A DNA stretch of 64,000 nt, taken from NCBI GenBank assembly GCA_013397075.1, contig VWZS01009702.1, positions 65,775 through 129,774 on the forward strand, written 5' to 3'. Positions 50,701 through 64,000 of this stretch are shown here, one piece after another. The notes below the pieces were generated by a model. It was not told the DNA's origin. It did not search any database and saw nothing but the letters and a program-made list of their open reading frames with translations. This DNA is from Rhabdornis inornatus (lineage: Eukaryota > Chordata > Aves > Passeriformes > Rhabdornithidae). Within the stretch, counting starts at the first letter, position 1; each line of letters starts with the position of its first letter. Position numbers and translations under genes: made by a program.

Positions 50701-53700
50701 AGAGGCTTTGAAGACTTGATGGTTGTGAACCTGGCCAGGTATAAACCCACAGGAGAGTATGTCACAGTCAGAAGAGTGAACTTGGAGGCCTGCACAAATG
50801 AAATGGTCACATTCTTGCAGGTAACACCACTCACCATGCAAGCTTAGAAGAGGACAGACAGTAAGAGCAGTGCCTATCAATACTGCAGTCATGTCTCTGC
50901 ATTTACTGAATTTAATCAAAACACCTTTTATTTTAGGGGGAACTTCATGTGTCCAAGCTCTTCAACCACCCTAACATTGTGCCATACAAAGCAACTTTCA
51001 TAGCTGACAATGAGCTGTGGGTAGTGACTTCTTTCATGGCCTATGGTGAGTGGAGAGGGGGTACCTTTTTCTGACCCTCATATTCTGTGAAATGAAATTG
51101 AAGAGCTGAAGTGTCCTTGGGGCTTTTCTTCTGACAGGTGGTGTTTTGTTTCTTTCTAGGTTCTGCAAAAGATTTAATCTGTACCCATTTTACAGATGGG
51201 ATGACTGAACTGGCCATTGCTTACATTCTCCAAGGTGTCTTGAAAGCACTTGACTACATCCACCATATGGGCTACGTACATAGGTATTGAAAAATACGTT
51301 GGTCATTTTCCTTCTGGTGGAAGTTCTTGGAGATAATGCTCAGAGTACAGCAGAGGGTGAATCAGGAGACACAGAACACATTAAGTTCTGTATTTGCTGT
51401 TAGAGCAAATCAGTTTGATAGCCATGGGAAGTGACATCACCGATCTTACTAAGCTGCATGAAAGCGTCGTTGTGGAGCAAACTTATCCCAAAGACCACTG
51501 TGTAGCTAAAATCACAGTCCATAACATTTAGTCCTGCATTTCTCCTCACCACAGAAACATTCTTTGGGAACTTGTAAAGGAGATGAATAGAATCCTCTTA
51601 ATTGATTTTCCCCAGCATTCAAAGATGTTAGGAGTCTCAGCCTGCTGGTAGGAAGCTGATCAGGTATTGTCCTATGCATTGAGGCATTTGGTAAAGGCCA
51701 GGGAACCTGAGTGTTTTCCCTTCTCCCCAGGAGTGTTAAAGCCAGCCATATCCTGATCTCTGTGGATGGGAAGGTGTACCTGTCTGGCCTGCGCAGTAAC
51801 CTGAGCATGATCAACCATGGGCAGCGACTCAAAGTTGTTCATGACTTCCCCAAATACAGCATCAAAGTGCTGCCTTGGCTCAGCCCTGAGGTTTTGCAGC
51901 AGGTGTGTTTGAAAGAAACTGCTTGTGTTTAGTGATGTGTTGTATCTGTATAATTTTGTGAGTTCTTAAGGCAAGTTGAAGGGGTGTAGGGTGGGAGACA
52001 TGAGAGAAGTTGCTTTCTTGTGATGAGTTCTAGTCCTTTTCTTTTTTATCTTAAACCCAGTGACCCCTAGCAAGGAGAAGGGTACGTAAATGCAAGCAAA
52101 AAGAAGGGGAGAGGCTAAAGGAAACAGACTTGGGGTGGATGCAGGGCAAGTGGGTAGAATTTGATCTAGTTGACTCAATAGTTTAATTGTAGGCACCTCT
52201 ACAGGTTGTCTCATTAACAAAGTGTTACATCAGATGCAAGTTACCCAGGGCAGATGCCATCCCTACAGGCTGGCTGATTTCAGTTACATAAATGTTGCCC
52301 TTAACTGTGTGTTTTAACAAACCAGAACCCTCACCACAATAAACCAGTCTATCTGTGGCTTGTGCTGTTCCTGTTCCATCTGGGTCTGTTGATTTGCAGT
52401 TGAATCATGGGTATTGCCCACTCAATCACATCCAAGTCCCTGAAGCTGATTTTTCTTTTCATGTAGAATCTGCAGGGTTACGATGCAAAGTCTGACATTT
52501 ACAGCGTGGGGATAACGGCTTGTGAGCTGGCAAATGGACATGTCCCATTTAAAGACATGCCTTCCACTCAGGTGAGGTTTGCAAGCTCCTTTCTTGTCCT
52601 TCATCCTGGCACCTGGAAGTGCTGTCCTGCTCTGGGATGTGAACACAGAGGGGTGTCCTGCCTGCACGAATGGGGAACCTTAACTGTGTGTGATGTTGCT
52701 TGTGCCCCTGCTCCTCCAGATGCTCTTGGAGAAGCTGAACGGGACTGTTCCCTGCCTGCTGGACACCACCACAATCCCTGCTGACGAGCTGACCATGAGG
52801 ACGTCCCGCTCCAGCGCCAACTACAGCATGGGGGAGAGCACGGCCACGAGCAACGCGCGCGCGGCCAACGGGGAGCCGGCCCTGCACCCCTACCTGCGCA
52901 CCTTCTCCTCCTACTTCCACAACTTCGTGGAGCAGTGCCTGCAGAGGAACCCCGATTTCAGGTACAGCCAGCTGAAAGCTGCTCTCCCCACCTGCACTGT
53001 TCTAGGGCTGGGTAAACTACAGGAGTTAGCAGGAATTGTTTGTAGTTTCCTTTCCAAAAGTGTGGTGGAGTGAGGATGTGCCCCATCTGTTGAGGAGAGC
53101 AGCCCAAGTGTGTAGAACCAGCAGCATTAACACTTTGAGCACTTCCTATATGAGAGCCTGAGGAATTCCTTTGCCTTCCTTGGGGGATGAGTGGTGCTGC
53201 ACATGAAGAAAATGAACAACTTGTGTTTCTGTCCCCTGTGAGACTGTGTGTACCCAGGTCCCATCACTGCTCCTCAGCAGCAGAGAGCAATGAGGGGAAG
53301 TGATCAAAGCTGCGTTTTTCTTTGTAGTGAGGGCAATCTGTAGCCATGACAGACACTTCAGGGGTGCCCCACTGCTCAGGCACTGTCCTTGGCCAGATGT
53401 AGCGGGTCCAAGAATGTAACTTAAAGGTTAGAAGAAGGAGGTTGAACTCCTTGCATAAAATGTGATTGTAAATGCCTAATAAGCACTGCTAGTGCTGAAA
53501 AAAGGGAGATACCCTATAGCTGAGAAATGGGAGAGGCAGGAAGGACCCTGGTCTTTTCTTATTCCCTCTACCTGACTTCAAGCACTGACTGACTTTTTTG
53601 TGTCCTTCCCTCATTCTACCTCCCTTCCACAGGCCAAGTGCAGGCACTCTGCTCAGTCACCCCTTTTTTAAGCAGGTAAGGAACTAATTTATCTACAGGT

Positions 53701-54212
53701 AAAGCACAGTGTTTTGTTTTGTCTTGCTGTGAGGGTGGGGATGTTTGGATTTTCTGTCATTGGGAAGATTCAGTCAGGTTTTTGACTTTTTGTAGCGCAG
53801 TATGGTGATAATTACATCCTCTGGGGAGGTGCTTGGGCTGTTGTTGAAGCATCTAAGAGAGGTTTTAAATCTGCCTGTCCTGGGAGCCACAACAGCTTTT
53901 ACCGTGCAGGCTGCTGAGTTCTGGGGTGAGGCAGTTCTCACCCTCTCCTTAGTGAGAGCAGAGGGTGCCCCGTGTGTTTGGTGCCTGTTGTGACTGCAGT
54001 GCTGGCTGTGGAGCAGCAGCTGAGCAGCCCCGTGTGCTCACTCTGGCCTTGCTGTGCAGATCAAGCGCCGTGCGTCCGAAGCACTCCCTGAACTCCTGCG
54101 CCCTGTCACCCCCATCACCAATTTGGAAGGGACACTGCCCCAGGATCCCAGTGGCATTTTTGGGTTGGTATCAAATCTGGAGCAGCTGGATGTGGATGAC
54201 TGGGAATTCTAG
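44757..54212 (+). CDS. STRADA: STE20-related adaptor alpha (STRADA), pseudokinase activator of LKB1
   Basis: Pseudokinase that binds LKB1 (STK11) and MO25 and allosterically activates LKB1 in the cytosol. Coding exons: 44757-44792, 46020-46077, 47000-47028, 50137-50239, 50699-50820, 50937-51045, 51160-51283, 51731-51902, 52467-52571, 52720-52961, 53633-53675, 54060-54212. They total 431 aa, as in human. It starts MSFLVSKPERIRRWVSEKF. The glycine-loop region is IGRGFEDL (75-82), the usual VAIK lysine region reads VTVRR (97-101), HRD is replaced by HRSVKAS (193-199), and DFG is replaced by GLR (213-215), so catalysis is lost as in the family. The end is DDWEF; WEF docks MO25. The variable insert after the exon 11 start is SSANYSMGESTATSN-like and differs from human. 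Confidence 0.97.
46639..46715 (-). mobile_element. CR1-like LINE 3'-end fragment
   Basis: The stretch reads ATCATAGAATTGTTTGGGTT, GGAAGGGACCTTTAAAGATC and ACCAAGTCCAACCC, a well-preserved reverse-complement CR1 terminus, in the STRADA intron before the exon at 47000. Confidence 0.92.
47030..50136 (+). other. Long STRADA intron (3.1 kb)
   Basis: No exon or repeat family was recognised between the exons at 47000-47028 and 50137-50239. The sequence is A/T-rich with short homopolymer runs. Confidence 0.5.
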
Positions 54213-55466
54213 AAAAGTAGGGACTACACTGAGGAGCTTTCTGGACATTGTAATTTATTGGTCCTGTTCATAAAAGCTGATGAATGTTACCCACAGAAGA
54301 GTTTACAGGTCCTTGGGAAGGAACTTCAACTGCTTGTTTACTTAAGAAGTAGCCTGGATACAAATGGAGAGACCTGAGCTGGAAAAGGATCAACCCAAGG
54401 AGCTGTGGAGTATTCCAGGAGGTGCAGTTCCTGGAGCCCCCATTCTTCCAGCTGAGCAGTGGGAAAGCACTCAAGGGCGTTGAGTGAGTCTATGTGGTTA
54501 TGGTCTCTATTTACGTGTTTCTAAAAATCACTGGCTTCCTCACAGTTGAGGCTGCATGTCCCTGCCCTCTTTGGTTCTTTCTCTTTTAAGGGTGCCTTAG
54601 AGTTGAGGGGAGGTAGGCAGCTTTTAGTTTTGGGCATTCTCTTAGAACTAGTCATGTTCCTGTAACAGTGTCGTCACAGGGCAAGTTTTAATGGGGGAAA
54701 AAGGGATTATTTTCTTAGTTACTGCTTTGTGATGAAAAATGGGAGATCAAAGACAAGCTGATGCCATTCCAGGCACTCCTGCTGCACTGGGCATTCCTCT
54801 GCAGCACTGGATTCTTCCAGTCTGGAGAGGGCTTTTGAAGACTTCTCACTCAATGCTAAGCACTCTGAACTCCAGGTCAGACAGGGCCTTCCAGCCTCCC
54901 CTTCCAGCTTCCTCTTCCTGGGTCACCAGAGCAGTGTGGATGCCTGGACAATGCACCAGCTTTTTTATCCCCTTCCAGTTGAACTTCGTGTGAGCTGGGC
55001 TGGTTTCACAGCACGAAACACTCTTACCTGCCTGTTCTCAGTGACTTACCCTGGCACAAAGTAAATTGATTTCCATGCTGATCCTCTTGCTCACAACTCC
55101 TGTACAGAATTGAACTTTAACCTTTCCATTACCTTTGCTGCTCTGCCTTCCCTCAGTGACTGACAGGTAGAAGCTGCTCACGTGGCTCCCTGTGATTCAT
55201 GGCTGTGTGACTCTGCCCTGCTGCTGTGGCAGCTCTCCCCCATTCCTTGGTGTTTGGTTTTTTTTGGAGGTGTATTTAAGGCTTTTAGTTTGACTTTTTC
55301 CAAGGACCATGGGTGCTGGAGGTCATCTGCTCTTTACTGAAGCACTGAGAATCCTTGTGTAGGTGCAGTTGATGGGAGTAGTGGTGCTGGCAACAGGTCC
55401 TTCTTGTGTTTATAAATTGTACTTGAACCCAGACAAAGTTTGTTACTCTAGTTTTTTTCCAAAAGA

Positions 55467-55472
55467 AATAAA
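55467..55472 (+). promoter_or_regulatory. STRADA poly(A) signal
   Basis: AATAAA followed within 40 nt by a T/GT-rich stretch (GAAGTTGTTTTTTAAGTCTG). It gives a 3' UTR of about 1.28 kb after the stop at 54210-54212. Confidence 0.85.
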
Positions 55473-55499
55473 ATATTTCTGAAGTTGTTTTTTAAGTCT

Positions 55500-56290
55500 G
55501 CTGTTTGTGCAGGATGATGGAGTGAATCAGAGAGGGAGACAGGCTGGCTGTGCATGCTTGCTTTTACCTCCTTACTTTCATACAGCTCACCAGCTTATGG
55601 CAGCTGCCTTCATGCTTCAGAAACATACTTCAACTAAAGCAACAAGCTGCAGACACCTGCATTTGCTCTTTTCTGAAAGGTTCAGTAAAATTCTCCCAGT
55701 CTGTTTAAGGCCAGGCCCAGTTCTACTTCCTGCCTAGGATCAGGTTTGGCTCCTGATTTAATCTTACTGTTAGTAAGAAGATAATAATTTCCTGGCTGGT
55801 TATGAAGTTTTACAAGCAGGGCTGATTGAAGAGGTGTGTAGCCCATTGAGTTCTAGGAACCAGGACAGGAGGGAATAAATGCCCAGTAACTGCAGTGCTG
55901 TAGCCTGCTTTCCCATGATTTAGCATTTTTAGGGTGAAGGATGAACTGCATGCCTGCAGCTTGCTCCATGCTCAAAGATTAGAATTTAAATTAACTTTGT
56001 TGCATGCTTACACAGCAGCAGGATCTGAGCACAGTTAGGAGTGGAACAGCAGCACCATGGTCAGAAGCAGCAATTAGTAAGTAACTGAACATCCACCCTC
56101 CTTCCCCAGCTGCACTGAGGGGTGCTGGGGGTAGCAGATGGCTCACTCAGCCCTTGAGTCTTACCTGTCCTGCTTTGTGCCCCACCAGGGCAGCACAGAC
56201 TGAGTCCAGCACAGGTGGACATGGTTCTGTAGCTGCTGGTTGGATACACAACCCCTGGCTACAGCTGTGAGCTTTTTTTTCTCCTACAAA
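55500..56290. other. Intergenic region between convergent STRADA and RNF113A
   Basis: About 0.8 kb between the two poly(A) signals. No exon or repeat recognised. Confidence 0.5.
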
Positions 56291-56293
56291 AAC

Positions 56294-56299
56294 TTTATT
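56294..56299 (-). promoter_or_regulatory. RNF113A poly(A) signal
   Basis: The minus strand reads AATAAA only 25 nt after the stop codon, so the 3' UTR would be about 50 nt. Confidence 0.8.
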
Positions 56300-56323
56300 C
56301 ACTTATGTACAAAACGTGTTCTG

Positions 56324-61559
<5,236 letters not shown>

Positions 61560-61924
61560 CGTGTGCCGCCGATGCCGCGGCGCCGGGCAGAGCGGCGCCG
61601 GAGCGGCCGCGCGGGCAGCGCCCCCTGCTGGCACGGAGGACTCAGCGCCCCGGGCGGGGCCGGGGGTCCCGGGGGTCCCGGGGCTGTCCCCGTGCCCGAC
61701 CCCCATTTCCCATCCCCGATGCCCCATCCTCGATTCCGCTCCCTCCCCGCTCCTTCCCGTGCCCCCCAGCCCGCCAAGGGGGCGCTTTCGCCATTTCCCC
61801 TCCGTCTCCCGGCGGGTTTCCAAGGCAGCGGGGACGCCGCTGGGTTCCCGCGATCCCCGGCCCCGGGTGGGCACAGACGGGAGCCCTGGCACCGGCCACT
61901 GGCGTGCCGAGGCCTGGACGTGGG

Positions 61925-62097
61925 CACGTGTGTGTGTGCACGTGTGTACATACGTGTGTATGTATGTATGTGTGTGTGTGTGCATGTGTGTGTGTGTGTG
62001 TACACGTGTGTACGTGTGTGTGTATATATATATATATATGTATATATATACACACATGCGTGTGCATGTGTCTGTGTGCACACGTATGTACGTGTGT
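61925..62097. repeat. Compound (TG)n/(TATG)n/(TA)n microsatellite
   Basis: About 170 bp of nearly pure alternating purine-pyrimidine: GTGTGT runs broken by CACGTGTG and ACATACG, a (TATG) stretch, a long (TA) core with inverted symmetry near 62020-62050 (TATATATATATG/TATATATATACA), then more TG. It is open in several frames, but only as a result of the repeat. Confidence 0.95.
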
Positions 62098-62099
62098 GA

Positions 62100-63440
62100 G
62101 GCTAGGCACAAGGGACAGTGAAGTTCCACCATCAGAGGAAAGTCTGCCCGGTGATTAACAGTCCTATTGCTAAAAGTCTAGCAAATGGGATAATTAATAA
62201 GCTAACAGACAAGCTCATTCTGAGCGATAGGATTGGTACCAGCTGGGAGGATGGAGACGCCTTTCTGAACACAGGCATTTTCCCCAGATCTGTGAGGTTT
62301 TCACGATGATAAGCAGTGATTGTTGCGGGTGCTGTGCTTGTTCACTTCCCTCGTTCCTGGTGCTGGAGGCTCCCGTCCCCACGCCCTGCTGGAGCCCAGC
62401 TCTGCCCTCCGGTCTCTGTGTGTGACTGTCCCGCCGCTGGCTCACGTCTAGGAATTCCTCATTTATTTGCACTCGGTGTTCAGCACAGATACTCTTAGGG
62501 CAATGCAGAGCGACAGAGGTGGTAAATCACATCACTGCTGTCTCCTTGTCCAGTAAACACTGCTGTGAATTCCTCAGTCGTGTTTTTTACAGGGCGTTAC
62601 AGGCAAACTGCACACAGAACACCTGTCTCTGCAGCTGGGCTCAGGCTTCGGGCCACCTCCAGCCAGCATTTGGCTCTTTCCAGTGGCACCACACTGTGTT
62701 CAGGAGCCAAACAAGACTATTTGTTCCTGCATCATCATTTTCAAAGATACTCCCATCACTCCATTGTATACTTTCCTCCATTTATGGCTCACTGGAGGGC
62801 TTTGAGAGCTTAAGGTAAAGTCATCAGAGCTACAGGTTACTGCTGCCTCTCTCCTGGCTCGTGGCCATTCCAGCTTCCTTGGCTGGTGTGAAACCACATC
62901 CAGGTTTTAACTATTAATATTTATATTTATTTCTGATGTTTTGCCCTGTTCCTGGGGAAATCCCAGCCCTCCAAACACTGGGGGAAGCTGCCTTTATAGT
63001 CCAGGCAGTGCTTTTGCTTGGCCCATGGGACACAAGGATCCAGCACTCACCTTGCACAACCCACGCTCGGCTCATCAGCTCTCCGTGGAATAAACCCTGG
63101 ATTTCTGAAACCATCACAGCTCAGTTTTGCCCCTCTGCAGGGTGAGGGATGGGGAGCACTGGAATCCTTCCCTGCTGCTGCCTGATAAGATCCTTCCTAT
63201 GCAAACAGTGAGTTGAGGTGCACGTGTGGGAAATTTGGCTTTTGCAGACGCTGGAGGGATGGTCCCTTGGGATGCTATGGGATCCCTTCCCGGAGTGGGT
63301 GAGCGGAGAGAGCCCAAGGCCGTGTCCAAAGCTTGGAGCGAAGCCAATGTGCACACGCAGCTCATGGGAGAGAGGCTGGAAAAGCTAATTAGCGGGGGGG
63401 CAATTACCCCCCGTGCCAGAAAGCGGCAGGGTCTCTGCCG
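62100..63440. other. Intergenic region upstream of the terminal CpG island
   Basis: No exon or repeat family recognised. Composition rises from A/T-rich on the left to GC-rich on the right. Confidence 0.5.
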
Positions 63441-63480
63441 GATCGGGGAGGCTGCGGGCGAGCAGGAAGGGAGAGCCGGG

Positions 63481-63510
63481 AGCCGAGGGGAGCCGAGGGG
63501 AGCCGAGGGG
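63481..63510. repeat. 10-bp tandem repeat, 3 copies
   Basis: AGCCGAGGGG repeated three times perfectly, with partial copies on both sides, inside the terminal CpG island. Confidence 0.85.
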
Positions 63511-63586
63511 AGCGGGGAAGGCTCGGGGTTAGAGGTTGGCTCCACACAAAGGAGCGAGCGGCTGGGAGCCGGCTCGGCGCCGAGAG

Positions 63587-63799
63587 CCAATCGCTGCTGC
63601 GGCCCCGCGATAAAAGCGCTCGGAGCCGGCGGGGCCAGCGCAGGAAGCGGCTCCGCTGCACGGCCGCGGCCTCTGCGGCGGGACCGACCACGGAACCGGG
63701 CACCGAGCCCCGCACCGGCCACGGAACCGGGCACCGAGCCCCGCACCGGCCGCGGAACCGGGCACGGCCCTGCCCTGCCTGCGGACCCTCGGCTCGGCG
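63587..63799 (+). promoter_or_regulatory. Putative promoter and noncoding exon 1 of an unidentified plus-strand gene
   Basis: A CCAAT box at 63587-63591 and a TATA-like GATAAAAG at 63609-63616 precede a CpG-rich stretch that ends in a good donor, CTCGGCG/GTGAGC, with the GT at 63800. A first exon at about 63640-63799 would fit. No coding sequence is reached before the window ends, so the gene cannot be named. Confidence 0.4.
63689..63767. repeat. 31-bp tandem repeat, about 2.5 copies
   Basis: The unit begins CACGGAACCGGGCACCGAGC. Copies start at 63689, 63720 and 63751, the last partial. It falls inside the putative exon 1. Confidence 0.9.
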
Positions 63800-63876
63800 G
63801 TGAGCTCCGCTCGGGGCTGCGGGGGGCGGCGGGAGCGGCGGCGAGACAAAGCCGGCCCCGAGTGCGGGGAGCGGGG

Positions 63877-63995
63877 ATGGATGCGGGAGCGGAGCGGGGA
63901 TGGATGCGGGAGCGGAGCGGGGATGGATGCGGGAGCGGAGCGGGGATAGATGTGGGAGCGGAGCGGGATGAATGTGGGAACAGAGCGGGGATTTT
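63877..63995. repeat. 23-bp tandem repeat, about 5 copies, running to the window edge
   Basis: The unit is like GGATGGATGCGGGAGCGGAG. The first three copies are identical and the last two are diverged (GGATAGATGTGGG, GATGAATGTGGGAAC). It lies just inside the putative first intron. Confidence 0.9.
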
Positions 63996-64000
63996 AGACC

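Overview
This is vertebrate genomic DNA, almost certainly from a bird. Genes are split into many short exons with GT/GC-AG introns. Intergenic and intronic DNA carries several truncated fragments that look like the 3' end of CR1 LINEs, the dominant avian retroelement. Promoters sit in dense CpG islands. The gene set fits an avian microchromosome block like chicken chromosome 27: MYL4 (human 17q21), a PTH/PTHrP receptor of the PTH3R type that placental mammals lack, and DDX42-CCDC47-STRADA (human 17q23). No viral, plasmid, CRISPR or bacterial feature was seen. The species was not determined.

Layout: (1) 1-2772, no recognised exon, one short tandem repeat. (2) MYL4, minus strand, CDS 7140 to 2773, six coding exons and 181 aa, with a TATA box at 7229-7236. 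(3) 7.3-10.0 kb, intergenic. (4) PTH3R, plus strand, 10029-15532, 13 coding exons and 529 aa, poly(A) signal near 16183. (5) 16.2-17.9 kb, convergent intergenic DNA. (6) DDX42, minus strand, CDS 31556 to 18889, 17 coding exons and 1054 aa, with a heptapeptide array in its last exon. (7) A CpG-island bidirectional promoter around 33.4-33.6 kb shared with CCDC47. (8) CCDC47, plus strand, CDS 35466-42081, 482 aa. (9) STRADA, plus strand, CDS 44757-54212, 431 aa, from a CpG promoter with two full CRE palindromes. (10) RNF113A, minus strand, CDS 61559 to 56324, ten exons and 324 aa. (11) A compound (TG)n microsatellite, then a second CpG island with tandem repeats that looks like the start of a further plus-strand gene running off the window.

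Every gene model was assembled by hand from splice sites, and all six coding lengths are exact multiples of three. STRADA and CCDC47 match the known human lengths to within one residue. The genes are mostly unrelated in role: atrial muscle contraction (MYL4), calciotropic hormone signalling (PTH3R), splicing (DDX42 and RNF113A), ER membrane-protein biogenesis (CCDC47) and LKB1 activation (STRADA). MYL4 and PTH3R are divergently arranged, as MYL3 and PTH1R are in human 3p21, so the pair looks like a genome-duplication paralogon.

Most unusual points: a 42/43-bp minisatellite that has copied the MYL4 exon 4 end with its 5' splice site about nine times; an array of 20 heptads plus one hexad, of QRYGNDG type, in the DDX42 tail; three GC-AG introns out of 12 in PTH3R and a fourth in DDX42; and a multi-exon RNF113A gene, which mammals have as an intronless copy.
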